A DNA stretch of 64,000 nt from Undaria pinnatifida. Taxonomy: Eukaryota; Sar; Phaeophyceae; Laminariales; Alariaceae. A program made the translations under genes and the position numbers. Positions within the stretch are counted from its first letter, which is position 1; each line of letters opens with the position of its first letter. This document shows positions 30,950-42,117 of the stretch, piece by piece. The notes below the pieces were generated by a model. The model made no database searches and was not told where the DNA came from. It was given only the letters and a program-made list of their open reading frames with translations. Location of the stretch: positions 20,009,606-20,073,605 of the forward strand of contig JABAKD010000020.1 in the NCBI GenBank assembly GCA_012845835.1. Direction: 5' to 3'.

Positions 30950-31395
30950 TCTTTCTTTCTTTCTTTCTTTCTTACCGACGGGGCTCCTTCACCTTCGGGT
31001 AAACCCAACAACTCGAAACCGTCGGAGTTTCACGTTTGTAGTATGTAGTATGTAGCATGTATGTATGTTTGTTTTGCAACATGTTTCGTTGCATACCTAT
31101 GCCGTGGCGGGAATGATTGACTGATTGATATTTTTGATTTATTGGTTGGTTGGCTGAATGATTGATTGATTGACTGTTCGGCGAGGAGAAATTTCAATTT
31201 CGTGTACACTATTAATCAATCAGTTTTTGGGTGAGATATAGCAGGTACAGTAGAGCTCCCCTCAAGTCAAGAACCTTGCAGAGAAAAAATGGTGCGCCGC
31301 TACCGTACTATTAGTAGTACTACTGTTACAGCAGTAGTACTGTTACAGTACTATTGTTACAGCAGTAGTCCGGTTACAGCGCTGCTGTTACATGT
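30950..31395. repeat. Array-bearing element (copy D)
   Basis: TTTC array, then CCGACGGGGCTCCTTCACC, a single GGGTAAA, AAACCGTCGGAGTTTCACG, a GTATGTA array, ATACCTATGCCGTGGCGGG, TTTTTGGGTGAGATATAG, and a GTTACAGCAGTAGTAC tract (31301-31390). Confidence 0.65.
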
Positions 31396-31739
31396 GCGCC
31401 AAGAAGGAAACCACAAGGGACACCCATAAAACAGGAAAGCTAGACCCCTGGTGCTACCCGTATTGCTGCATGCGTTATCACTCCCGTTCTTTTGTCAAGG
31501 CTGCTTACGGCATTATCAGGGAACGGGTCGTACATAATAGGTTGCACAACGAAAAACACAACTTTGCGAGGGTAGAAAAAGTGTACCTGCGACTCACACT
31601 TTACTGACACTGCTGTGACTCCAAACCACTAAAGCCCACTTTAGCCCGCTTAAGCACTGCACTCCCGATATGGGGACAAAACACAAGGAAGTAGACTAGG
31701 AAATAAGTTAGGAGTTGGAAAAGGGATAAGTGTGGAACA
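31396..31739. other. No gene seen
   Basis: One 71-codon ORF without family resemblance or splice context. Confidence 0.4.
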
Positions 31740-32600
31740 CTCGGCCCACTGTCACGGTACACCGAGTGGAGGATGCGTGGTTGGCCGGTGTTGGGAAGCG
31801 TGCCCCTCATGGGTTCCGGTGTCTTTATTGGCTCTCCATAGGCTCGCTGGCTAGGTTCAAGGCTTACACATTTTTTTTGCTCTAAATAGAACGCTGAAGG
31901 ACAGGCAGAACAGGGCGAAAGAGGGTAGCGCAGGGTATTGAGATGAGGGGCGTCCTGCTTGTCCCATCATCGTCACCTACATTATCGCCCATCTATGATG
32001 GCCTTGACGTGAGTGTGACATCTAATATCACGTGGTTTCACCTCAACCATGACATGGTTTCACGTTGAATCTAGAAACTATCCTTCTACGGAGAGCACTC
32101 CATTACATTAGGCCACCTTGAATAGTCGTAGATGCAGATCACCTGGCAATCAAAGGACGTCAACAAAACATCCAGAATTGGAAGGGTGTAATTGAGTGCC
32201 CTCCGTAGAAGGATACATAGTTTCTAGATTCGACGTGAAACTATGTCATGGTTGAGGTGAAACCACGTGATATTAGATGTCACACTCACGTCAAGGCCAT
32301 CATAGATGGGCGATAATGTAGGTGGTGATGATGGAACAAGCAGGACGCCCCTCATCTCACTACCCTGCGCTACCCTGCGCTACCCTGCGCTACCCTGTGC
32401 TACCGTACGCCACCCTTCCCTACCCTGTTTAGCCCTGTTATGTCTGTCTTTTAGCATTCTATTTAGGGAAATAATGCATAAGCTTTGAGCCTAGCCAGCG
32501 AGCCATGGAGAGAGAACAACTAAAGACACCGGAACCCACGAGGGGCACGCTTCCCAACACCGACCAATCACGCATCCCCCACTCGGAGTACGGTCACAAT
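31740..32600. repeat. Large inverted repeat, arms about 370-400 bp
   Basis: Left arm 31740-32107 and right arm 32195-32600 are reverse complements over most of their length. Shared words include GGACGCCCCTCAT, GGGCGATAATGTAGGTG, GACACCGGAACCCA and CGCTTCCCAACACCG. The 87-bp loop resembles 32850-32930. Confidence 0.85.
32360..32420. repeat. CTACCCTGCG minisatellite
   Basis: Six 10-base units, repeated as four to five units at 33091-33130 in the next copy. Confidence 0.85.
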
Positions 32601-32661
32601 TGGCGTCGTCGGCAGGACGCAGATGCAGGCGCCGTGGGCGTCACAATTCGACGATATCGTG

Positions 32662-32860
32662 GGCCGATTGCTACTGGTATACCGTAAATACATAACCCTT
32701 TTTCGAGCTCTCACGGTTGTGAGCTCCACCAAAGGGTTGTATATCTTGTAATAATGAGGCATTTTAGCCTCATTATTACGAGGTGTGGGGGAATCTGTTG
32801 CCTCATTTTCGTTCGTTTCGAATAGCCGCATCTTTGATCCTCTTTCCAATTCTGGATGTT
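32662..32860 (-). repeat. Hairpin-bearing repeat, inverted relative to 37167-37345
   Basis: Contains a perfect 12-bp stem TAATAATGAGGC/GCCTCATTATTA (32749-32778) and GAGCTC...GAGCTC. Its reverse complement is at 37167-37345, and the GAAGATGCGGCT part is in the TRIM-like interior. Confidence 0.8.
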
Positions 32861-32934
32861 TTGTTGACATCCTTTGATTGCCAGGTGATCTGCATCTACG
32901 ATTATTCAGGGTGGCCGCATGTATTGGAGTGCCC

Positions 32935-33136
32935 TCCGTGGAAGGATAGTTTCTAGATTCGACGTGAAACTATGTCATGGTTGAGGTGAAAAACCACGTG
33001 ATATTATATGTCACACTCACGTCAAGGCCATCATAGATGGGCGATAATGTAGGTGACGATGATGGGACAAGCAGGACGCCCCTCGTCTCACTACCCTGCG
33101 CTACCCTGCGCTACCCTGCGCTACCCTTCCCTGTCC
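32935..33136 (+). repeat. Third copy of the inverted-repeat arm
   Basis: About 95 percent identical to 32195-32395, including the CTACCCTGCG units. Confidence 0.85.
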
Positions 33137-33186
33137 TGTTTATTTAGCCCTGTTATGTCTGTATTTTAGTATTCTACAAGGACTCC

Positions 33187-33218
33187 GCATGGGCGCCGGC
33201 ATTCGCCGGCGCCCATGC
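33187..33218. other. Perfect 14-bp GC stem-loop
   Basis: GCATGGGCGCCGGC and its complement around ATTC. Confidence 0.85.
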
Positions 33219-34006
33219 TTCGGGTAGGGCAGGGCAGCACTTCGACAACTTAAGGTGTAGCTGTCTGATTTGGCATGCGTTGAACTTTAAAGTAATGCCA
33301 AGAGTTTAATACGAACATGGGATTATGAAAGTAATGATTTGACAGAAAAAAACGTAATATTATACAACAAAGAAGGCAAGGATAGGCGAAATACACCATG
33401 TTAAATGCGCCGTCAAGTAAAAGTTGGCGTCTATCAAACAAAATTACCGAAAATAGTATTATTGAGAACCTGCGTCGCCTCTAGGTGAAACGAAAGAGGC
33501 CTTGGCATTAATGAAGAGACTGCACTGCTGTCCCCGTGGCAATGGAGATTTGAAGTCGACAGGATGCAAAGTCGGTTTGCATCAAACGTCGACATGGGGC
33601 CATGTCAGCCGGCGAGGTTTTGGGAGAAGATTGCTTTGTTTGTTACGTGAAGGCTGTCGCATTGATTGGTCTGCGTGGTTGCGGGCGAGGAGAAAAACGA
33701 AGAAGAGGAGGGCGATCTCTCGTTGCGTCGGCGTTGTCTAAGATAGGTGCGGGGGTGGCTTTGCTCGTACGGGAGGTTGGCGTAGCGCTTCTTCTCTGTT
33801 TTTTCTCGAGAAGGCGGGATATGTGTGTCTGCTATCTTTGCTTCGTGGGTGCTTTCACGTTGTCGAAATCGGACGCGTCCCCTCAATACATAATATCCGG
33901 AGTGTCTCTACCATGACGACTGCTGATGATGGTGCCGTGCGTATTTCCCCAGAGACTGACATATTATTTTCTGGTGGAAATAATCATACCTAGTATACCT
34001 TTCTTT
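33219..34006. other. No gene supported
   Basis: Overlapping ORFs at 33502-33741 and 33602-33916 are GC-richer and Arg/Val-rich, but have no recognisable motif, splice context or duplicate to support them. Confidence 0.35.
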
Positions 34007-34196
34007 GCAACATTTTTTTTTCTTCATCCCATTTATCATCCCCGCACCATTCTCGTGCTCCCTCCCAGTAGTAAATCAGATCCGGGGTCACATAGCGGGC
34101 CCTCCTCCTCCCTCCCCACTTCATCACATGCCTTCATTTTTACCGCGAGGAGAATCGAGAATTTTCTTCCCTCGTCGACTCGCGTCGAATTGTACC
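34007..34196 (-). repeat. Dispersed repeat family R12, copy 3 (reverse)
   Basis: Reads CATGCCTTCATTTTTACCGC and GAATCGAGAATTTTC, the reverse of the copies at 22.3 and 56.2 kb. In all three the same strand encodes a related tract (AF.F..RR...FLP.STR). Confidence 0.7.
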
Positions 34197-35532
34197 TAGC
34201 AGGCGCTCTCAGCAGTTGATCTCTTTTTTTGATTGCATTTTTGCAAATTAAGTCAAATTTCATCGTGGTGGGTGTCGAACTCAAGGACAACCAAACGTTA
34301 GTAGTATTCGAAGGTAAAAGCATTAGACCACCGGGGCAGCCGGCTGACAATTGATTAAAACAAAACAGGATCTTTGCATAGATATTACATTCCCTCCCCC
34401 ATATTGTATGATATTACGATGGTTGACGCGATATGTATAGAATAAAGCGCCAAATACCTAAATACTCCGTATCAGCCTACGCGGAGTTTTTGATATCATG
34501 AACAACGAACGATCGCGACGGCAGAGCACGGCAAAGCATAGCGCTTCGCTCTGCTGAGCTAGCGCTGCGCTGCGGTGCGCTGCTGAGCTGAGCCGCAGGG
34601 CACTGCACGGCGCTTCGTTGCTGTAAGCTACAGCGCTGCGATGGAGTGCTGGGCGGTGTGGAGCTGATGAGCCAAGCCCAGATCTCAGCCGATGAAGCTT
34701 CGCCTATTACAAAACAAATGGTGGTAAACAAAGAAAAGCTAAAGCTGGACCGTTCCGCAACTAATGCACAGGCGGCAAATCAGCGGCAAATCAACTTACT
34801 AGACAAATAAAAAAAGAAAAAATCGCGAAAAGGTTCAAAATCGTGTTGGCAGAAAAACCAAAATTGCAGGAAGCAGCTGAAAGGTCAAGAAACAGGCAAT
34901 ATTTCAGTTGTTGTTGTTCTCACATTAACTCGCACAATCCAGTCCGTGGTCACAGGACTGGTTCCAGTCACTCTGGAGCAGAGGAATACCCTAGGGAAAA
35001 ACACAAACAACCCAAGGTGGTACACGCATAAATCACAGCTGACGCAATTCATGCCTCCACCAGAAACATATAAAAGTGAAATCGGGAGTCAGTATACGAT
35101 GTGCCAGGTCCATACCGGTGCATACGTCTCATTACTCGCGCCTGGGAAAACCGACTATACCGCTTGCCACCCAAAAGACTACCACGTATATATCACACGT
35201 AGTATCTATCACTACGCATACGCACAACAGACGCAAGTCAACTGGAAAAAAGAAACAAAGAACAAAGAAAAGAAAGGAAAGGAAATGGGTGCATGGGGCC
35301 AAGAAAAAGAAAATTATTTTTTTTTTGGGGGGTCTACTGGCGAGGCTGCCACCAGAACGGGATGTCACATGTCACGTGATCTTTCGACGGTCTACAGCAG
35401 TAGTACTACGAACGACTTCCGATACACCCACCGAAGCACGGACTACCGGCCAATTACGCGATCGACAGCTGGCCGTGGTTGTCACGTGTCTCTGTGTTGG
35501 GGGCCCCTGCCCTGCCTCTTGTTGGCTCTTGA
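34197..35532. other. Gene-free stretch
   Basis: Includes a GCGCTGCGCTG-type low-complexity patch (34555-34660) and a purine-rich tract (35250-35320). ORFs at 34946-35633 have no supporting features. Confidence 0.4.
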
Positions 35533-36440
35533 GAGTGATGCGTGTACGACTAAACTTGCCAACGGCACTCGCACTGCACTTTGAGCTATCTGCTGTAGTT
35601 CTGGTTGCTACTTGTTGCTGCATTATGTGCTAGACGTTTCGCCCTTCGGCTACTGCTGCTACACCTGCTGTTGTGTGTTTGCCAATGTCGTCAGTTGGCG
35701 TTCATGCTCGTCGTACATACTGCTGTTCTCACCGAGTACGTGCGGGTTTCCTCGTACCTCAACCGTACGACGACAAGCTCAAAACAGAAGGGAGGTGACA
35801 TGAAATGGCATGGACAATGGCCACATAGAAGCGAGCACAGTGGGATAGTTCGCTGCGAATCAACCGCACTCGTTCATGCCTACAGCAGAGGCTGGCTGGA
35901 GTGTGAGCGGCCGTGCTAAAGCCAGGGCCAAAGGCCGAAGAGACGGCTCTACCTGCTTTGTTTTGTCTCGAAATTCTGTTATATATTGGACAGAGTGATT
36001 CGTGTACGACTAAACTTGCCAACGGCACTCGCACTGCACTTTGAGCTATCTGCTGTGGTTCTGGTTGCTACTTGTTGCTGCATTATGTGCTAGACGTTTC
36101 GCCCTTCGGCTACTGCTGCTACACCTGCTGTTTTGTGCTTGCCAATGCCGTCAGTTGGCGTTCATGCTCGTCGTACATACTGCTGTTCTCACCGAGTACG
36201 TACGGGTTTCCTCGTACCTCAACCGTACGACGACGAGCTCAAAACAGAAGGAAGGTGACATGAAATGGCATGGACAATGGCCACATAGAAGCGAGCACAG
36301 CGGGATAGTTCGCTGCGAATCAACCGCATTTGTTCATGCCTACAGCAGAGGCTGGCTGGAGTGTGAGCGGCCGTGCTAAAGCCAGGGCCAAAGGCCGAAG
36401 AGACGGCTCTACCTGCTTTGTTTTGTCTCGAAATTCTGTT
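35533..36440 (+). repeat. Tandem duplication of a 460-bp unit
   Basis: Copies 35533-35985 and 35993-36440 are about 97 percent identical and in the same direction. Each contains an ORF of 100-110 codons (LLHLL.C.CQCRQLAFMLV...). Of eight codon differences noted between copies about half are silent, so there is no clear sign of selection. Confidence 0.9.
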
Positions 36441-37027
36441 ACGTGGAAGTATCATGATTTGGGAGTTATTTTGTCACGAAACGTCTTGCCGTCGGTAATT
36501 TGTGTCACGAAGTTGTTGGATATCGTCGGTAAGTTGTGTCACGTTTTATTAGGTGAACCCACACTAAAAAATTGAATTTCCAGCTGGCAAAACGAGCAGA
36601 AACAAAAGCAATAAAATGCCGAGCAAGAAACCAAACGAACTAGTAAGAAAGTACAGCAAAGAAACTAACGCTCGAGAGTATGCCACCGCAAAATTCCAAA
36701 CATTATCACGTACCGTTTGGAAATGATGCGAATTTTGTAAATCATTCAGGCGTTGCAGCCATTAAGATTCAACAATTTTTCCAAAATTCCTCCTCGACAC
36801 TCGCTCGTCTCGCTCGGCACCCGTCCGCGTTCACGTCGATGTGCGGAACGGACACGGCAGGGCGAGGGGCGTTGGAGCCGCCCCCCGAAGGCGGCGCTCG
36901 AACCAAGCCATATTCGACCGAGAATTCCAGTTCCGCGAATCGCATACTTAGGCCGAGACGAAAAACTCCTGACCAAAGTCCATGACACCAAGGAATGACT
37001 CGATATTCAAGGAATGACTTTATATAT
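36441..37027. other. No gene supported
   Basis: Short GTGTCACGA and GTCGGTAA repeats at 36450-36545; otherwise unique sequence. Confidence 0.4.
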
Positions 37028-37345
37028 ATTTATGTAGGGAAACTATGCATAGGCTTTGACTCCAGCGAGCCATGACGAGAGACCAACCAAAGACACCGGA
37101 ACCCATGAGGGGCACGCTTCCCAACACCGACCAACCACGCATCCCCCACTCGGGGTACGGTCACAAAGGGGATCGAAGATGCGGCTATTCCAATCAAACG
37201 AAAATGAGGGTATAGATTCCCCCACAACTCGTAATAATGAGGCTAAAATGCCTCATTGCAAGATATACAACCCTTTGATGGAGCTCACGACCGTGAGAGC
37301 TCGAAAAAGGGCTATGTACCTACGGTATACCAGTAGCAATCGGCC
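37028..37345 (+). repeat. Composite repeat shared with 32.4-32.9 kb
   Basis: First half matches 32470-32605 (GACACCGGAACCCATGAGG), second half is the reverse complement of 32662-32860. Confidence 0.8.
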
Positions 37346-37972
37346 TACGAAGACACGAAGGGCGAGGCAGCCGAGCGCAAGGATGCGAAGGGAGACACGC
37401 GAGGAAGGTATAGACACGGAAACAATGCCAGAAGGAAAGAAGGAAACACGTGTCGCGCTGTGAAGGCCAGGGCCTTGATTGGCAGCGCACGTTTTCCCTT
37501 GCTTGACATGCCTCCTTGGATACACATATTGATCAAGGCGGCAGGTGCCCGTTCCACAACAGATAACATGGGGGACGCATCGGACATCTCACGATCTATG
37601 TCATGTATATATCAATAGATCATATAGATCATGTATCTGTGGAAACGCTATGTTGTGTAGGATCTGTGTCGTACAAATCCTAATCCTTCAACCAGGAAAT
37701 AAATATCATTAAATGGGCTAATCGCGGAGGTCACACGGCGTCCACCTGGCAACACGATAATCTATAGACCATGCCCAAGGCTACACGGTAGAGAGGGCAC
37801 CTCCGTTTGTACTGCCTAGTTTGAGCGACTCACACACACGCGTGACTCTCTGTATGCCTCACAAAATAACTTTTTTAGGCGGTTGGTTTGGCGCAGCGTA
37901 GCTAACCATTCCGTTGCGGATTCACAGGGGAGTCACTCGCGCGAGTGAATCCGAGTCACTGCACAAATAGGC
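37346..37972. other. No gene seen
   Basis: A GATCATATAGATCATG tract at 37590-37635 resembles family R11. A CACTCGCGCGAGTG palindrome lies near 37935. Confidence 0.4.
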
Positions 37973-38276
37973 TGTTGATTGTATGCTTGGATATGATACG
38001 GATATGATGACGGTTGAGTATAGTAGGGGTTTCAGTGATAGGTTGGCTACGTCGTAGCGGTATATCGTGATGGTGAAATTATTTTGGCTATTTCGCCGTC
38101 TCTCCTCGTTGTGATTCTTCTATCGAGTGACGTCTTCTTCTCTCCACGATGTGCCTTGGCTAGGAGCAACGTAATATATAGACTGTACGTATTTTACTTG
38201 TCTTCATGCCGGTGACTCAACTACTCCACTATTGTCACCTCAGCAGTAAGCCCTCTACGCTTCGTAGGGATCAACA
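37973..38276 (+). repeat. Left LTR of the copia element
   Basis: 304 bp, TGTTGA...TCAACA. Confidence 0.88.
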
Positions 38277-38386
38277 AGCACGATACTTTGGGTTGCTGCC
38301 TGAGGCATGGGGCAAGGACACCCCATCACCTGGGCCGGGTTTGTCAGAGGCGCAGATGCCCCCGGAAGACGGGAGGTATGGTATAA

Positions 38387-38740
38387 GCCGGCATCGGTGC
38401 CGTCAAGGACGTCACTGGGTCCGGCACAAACGTCACAGGTGACGTCAAGGACATCACCGGAGCCGTCACGGGTCAAGTCAAGGGCGTCATCGGTGCCGTC
38501 ACAACCATCACCTGTTCCGTCAAGGACGTCACCAGTGCCGTCACAGACGTCACCGGTGCCGTCAAGGGCGTCACCGGAGTCGGCACAGCCGTCACCGGTG
38601 TGGACGTCAGGGACGTCACCGGGGCCGGCACAGCCGTCGCTGGTGCCGTCAAGGGCGTTACCAGGCCTGGCACAGCCGACACAGTCGCAGTAGTCGTCGC
38701 CGCTGTCACACCAGGAACAGCACCAGCACCCGACTCTTAG
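38387..38740 (+). repeat. GACGTCACCGGTGCCGTCA coding repeat
   Basis: Irregular 15-21 base units translate as GAVKDVTGAVTDVTGAVKGV-like repeats in a frame open from 38387 to TAG at 38738, with no ATG. It is GC-rich and unlike the rest of the element; it occupies the place where gag should be. Function unknown. Confidence 0.7.
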
Positions 38741-38920
38741 TCATCAATTCCCCCGAGGACTGATTGACTATTTTTCAGGAGCTGGTGATGGTGGCGAGTC
38801 GCAAAAACTTGCGCAGACTGCTCGCAACCAGGCAGGAATTGACAGACCGCAGACTGTGAATGACAGAGAGTAGCTCAACTAGGACGCACCAGGGGGCAAA
38901 CCGCGCGCAATCAGGGGGGT

Positions 38921-40562
38921 ATGCAACATGGACTGTTGCCTTTGATGGCTGCGCGGGAGGGTATTGGTCATGTACTGTACCATCAAGCCCCACCTCACAA
39001 GAACCCTCCCCTACCCTCGCGCCCGGTGAGTGAGCTCTTGACGCCGAGCTCGTACTCGGAAGCGCTCACCGACGAGTATGCTGATCTCTGGATTCAGGCG
39101 ATGGAAAAAGAATATGGTGGCCTGGAGAACGCGGGTAATTTCGGTGAGATTTAGCAACCAAACGGCCTGAATGTTTTTTCGGCGAAGTGGGTGTACGGTT
39201 GGAAATCGAATGAGATTGGTTTTGCGACCAGGGCTAAGGCGAGGTTGGTAGCGAGGGGTTGCGGGCAGCGTGAAGGTATCGATCTCTTTGAGACATTTGC
39301 CCCGACGCCTACGGCGTCCTGCATCCGCTTGTTGGGTGACATTGCTTGCGAGTTGGATTTGGATCCTTGTCATTTCGATGCAGAGCAGGCTTTTGTTCAG
39401 TCAAAGCTAGACGAAGATGCTTTTATGCGGTTGCCCCGGGGTTGTGGTGTCTGGTAAGGTAGTACGCTTGAACCGCAGTTTCTACGGCTTGAAGCAAGCG
39501 TCGAGATCGTTGCACAACCACTTGCTATAGCACATGAAGAGTCTTGGTTTTGAGCAGAGTCTAGCAGACGCATGTGTCTTGCGCTTGGTCGAGTCTGGAA
39601 CTGTCTCCATAGCAACAGTAGCTCATGTGGACGATATCTTCGCAGTAGGACGGAAGGCTAGATGCGATCAATTCTGCGAAGACTTGAACCGCTTAGTGCC
39701 GATTAACAACCTTTGCGAGCTAAGGTGGTATGCTGGCTGCCGGTATTTTAGAGATGGGGATGCTGGCACTTTGACGATCTCGCAGCAAGCTTTCGCTGCA
39801 AACACAGATCTTTGAAGTTCGGCGTTAATTCGGGTAGGAGAAACCCGCTTGAAAAGGGCCTTAAACTCGAAGAGTTCGATGCGACTGAACCCGAGGGCGA
39901 CTGGCCTTTCCGCGAACTGGTAGGGTGCTTGATGTGGCTTGCCAATCAGACACGTCCGGATATTGCGAACGCAGTTAGAGCGGTAGCCAGGTACACCAAC
40001 TCGCCCAGGGAGATACACTGGAAGACGGCGGTTGGCATTTTCGAGTATGTTTTTTTTACGAGTGATTTTGGCATTACTTTTCAGAGAGGCAGTGGACTGG
40101 AGCTGGTTGCGTATGCGGATGCAGACTATGCCAGCAAGGCCACTGATAGGAGGTCGGTTTCCGGTGGGGCTATCATGTGCGCAAGGGCATGCGTGTGCTG
40201 CTTTTCGAGGACTCAAAAGTGCGTGACGCTTTCGACCACAGAAGCCGAGTACGTAGCACTGGCAGACACCATCAAGGAGGGGATTTTTGTTGCGGTACGT
40301 CTGGAGTTTTATTTTGCCTGGTCTTGGTTCTGCATACATCACGGTTTTTGAGGACAACAAGGGGACAAGGCACCTGGCTCATAACCCGGTGTGCGCGTCG
40401 AATTCGAAACACATCGACATTATTAGACACCACTTCCTACGAGAGCTTGTATTCAGGGGAGAGTTTGACATTGCCGCCTTAGAGTCTGAGCAGCAACACG
40501 CAGACTTCCTGACGAAGGCACTCGCGGGTCCAGTTTTTCGTTTCACCGGAATTTTGTTATGA
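38921..40562 (+). pseudogene. Copia reverse transcriptase/RNase H, broken
   Basis: Readable in order: EALTDEYADLWIQAMEKEY, KWVYGWKSNEIG, ARLVARGCGQREGIDLFETF, DAEQAFVQSKLDEDAFMRLP, RLNRSFYGLKQASRSLHN, VAHVDDIFAVG (the copia VDD catalytic motif), RELVGCLMWLANQTRPDIAN, AYADADYASKATDRRSVSGG, LSTTEAEYVAL, ITVFEDNKGTRHLAHNPVCA, KHIDIIRHHFLREL and QHADFLTKAL. Breaks: TAG at 39152 and 39528, frameshifts near 39447, 39812 and 40290. Family length and order are normal for this part, so loss of function is by point changes rather than by truncation. Confidence 0.95.
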
Positions 40563-40643
40563 ACATTTTGATTTCGGGAGAATGGTAGATTATCTCATGA
40601 TTTAGTACGCTAGGTTCGCTGTTGCTACTGTTTAACAATGATA

Positions 40644-41056
40644 TATGAGGTTTTTGGGACTTGGGGACGGCAACGGTTTTTGGTAAACTACCCGGGGTCA
40701 TACCTGCGTAATCAGTCTATGGTTTTCTCAACTAGCCCCGTAATGAGACCCAGCTGAGCCAAATCGTTTAGTTTTATCCTGCAAGGCGGGGTCACGCCCA
40801 CCTGTTACCGCTTGTGTGGGGCGGGATTCGCTTGATTTGATACGGAGTATATTATGAGCTGGAAGTATGAGATTTTCGGAACTTGGGGACGGCAACGGTT
40901 TTTGGTAAACTATCCGGGGTCATACCTGCGTAATCAGTCTATGGTTTTCTCAACTAGCCCCGTGAGAACCAGCTGAGCCAAACCGTTTAGTTTTCATCCT
41001 GCAAGGAGGGGTCACGCCCACCTGTTACCGCTTGTGCGGGGTAGGATTCGCTTGAC
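40644..41056 (+). repeat. Tandem 200-bp repeat behind the copia polymerase
   Basis: Two copies, 40644-40840 and 40863-41056, about 92 percent identical (GGACGGCAACGGTTTTTGG; GGTCACGCCCACCTGTTACC). They lie in the 3 prime untranslated part. Confidence 0.9.
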
Positions 41057-41079
41057 CACTTAAGAGGATTATGGCTCGT

Positions 41080-41156
41080 TAAGTAGGAAAAAGGTCTCAA
41101 ACTCGACGAGTTCGATACGTCTGAACCCGAGGGCGACTAACTTTTTCGCGAGCTGA
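41080..41156 (+). repeat. Displaced copy of a polymerase segment
   Basis: Matches 39845-39925 (TCGACGAGTTCGATACGTCT; GAACCCGAGGGCGACT), already with a stop in frame. Confidence 0.85.
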
Positions 41157-41809
41157 TTTGAATTGTTTCTTGACGGATTATTCTGCATATATTAGCTGGA
41201 TTTTGGTACTTTTAAGAGTGCATGGTATTTAGGGAGGCAAGTAACTGTTTCTTGACTTTTGAAATAATACTTCTTCGCGATTGGGTTTTTTAGTATGTCA
41301 TCATTTTGCTCTGGATTTGAGCATTTGGAATCTGAATGGATTTTTATTATGTACCCAGCCGGGAGGCATTCGTCTAATTCGAAAGTGAGTTTTGAGACTG
41401 CTGTACGATCACACTTGTTGGCACCCCTATTCTTGGCACCCCTATTCCATGGAGCTGACAACCGTTTTATGAGGAAGGCTGAGTGCTGATTATAAGGCCG
41501 ATGTTTGGGGTTTTTGGATTTTTGGAACTTGGATTTCAGTTTTGAGTTTCCGGTCTATGGACTTCGGATTTGAGTTTTTGTTTTTGGACTTGAGATTTTA
41601 CGACTTAGATCTTAGGTTCGTGAAGTTTGATGTTGGATACTGTCCCTGAATTGTATCTCTAGATTTATGGAGTGCTTTTCAAGGACTATTGTGTTGCAAT
41701 CTTTCTTTCTTGTCACAGTAGTACTGGGAGGATATTGATTGATCGTATTTTTCATTGAATCGTTTTACCCTGATGATATGACAACGTAGAATCATGCCGT
41801 ATCATTTAC
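41157..41809. other. 3 prime non-coding part of the copia element
   Basis: No domain seen; CTTATTCTTGGCACCCC short repeat at 41415-41445 and TTTGGATTTTTGGA-type repeats at 41505-41600. Confidence 0.4.
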
Positions 41810-41821
41810 GAAGCAGGGAGG
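41810..41821 (+). promoter_or_regulatory. Polypurine tract of the copia element
   Basis: GAAGCAGGGAGG directly before the right LTR: the expected plus-strand priming site. Confidence 0.65.
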
Positions 41822-41822
41822 C

Positions 41823-42117
41823 TGTTGATTGTATGCTTGGATATGATACGGACAAGATGACGGTTGAGTATAGCAGGGGTTTCCAGTGATAGGTTGGCTA
41901 CATCGTAGCGGTATATCGGGATGGTGGAATGATTTTGGCTATTTCGCCGTCTCTCCTCGTTGTGCTTCTTCTACCGAGTGAGTCTTCTCTCCACGATGTG
42001 CCTTGGCTTGGAGCAACGTAATATATATACGTATTTCACTTGTCTTCATACCGGTGACTCCACTACCCCACTATTGTCAGCTCAACGGGTAAGCCCTCTG
42101 CGCTTCGTAGGGATAAA
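41823..42117 (+). repeat. Right LTR of the copia element
   Basis: End eroded: GGGATAAAAG in place of GGGATCAACA. Confidence 0.85.

Larger units (their letters stand above)
37973..42117 (+). mobile_element. Ty1/copia LTR retrotransposon, decayed and gag/integrase-deleted
   Basis: LTRs of about 300 bp start TGTTGATTGTATGCTTGG at 37973 and 41823; the left one ends GGGATCAACA, an inverted match to its start. A polypurine tract (41810-41821) precedes the right LTR. The interior keeps reverse transcriptase and RNase H in the copia order, broken by two stops and three frameshifts. Between left LTR and polymerase there are only 650 bp, filled by a repeat-coding segment, so gag, protease and integrase are absent. 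LTR identity of roughly 90 percent suggests an old insertion. Confidence 0.92.

Noticed and set aside
33502-33916. Two overlapping Arg/Val-rich ORFs
   Set aside because: Neither has a recognisable motif or a second copy; the overlap argues against both being real.
34258-34340. Minus-strand tRNA-like segment (GGTGGTCTAATGC ... GAGTTCGACACC)
   Set aside because: T-stem pairing is poor and no acceptor stem forms.
35533-36440. LTR pair
   Set aside because: The two copies are adjacent with only a few bases between them and lack TG/CA ends, so this is a tandem duplication.
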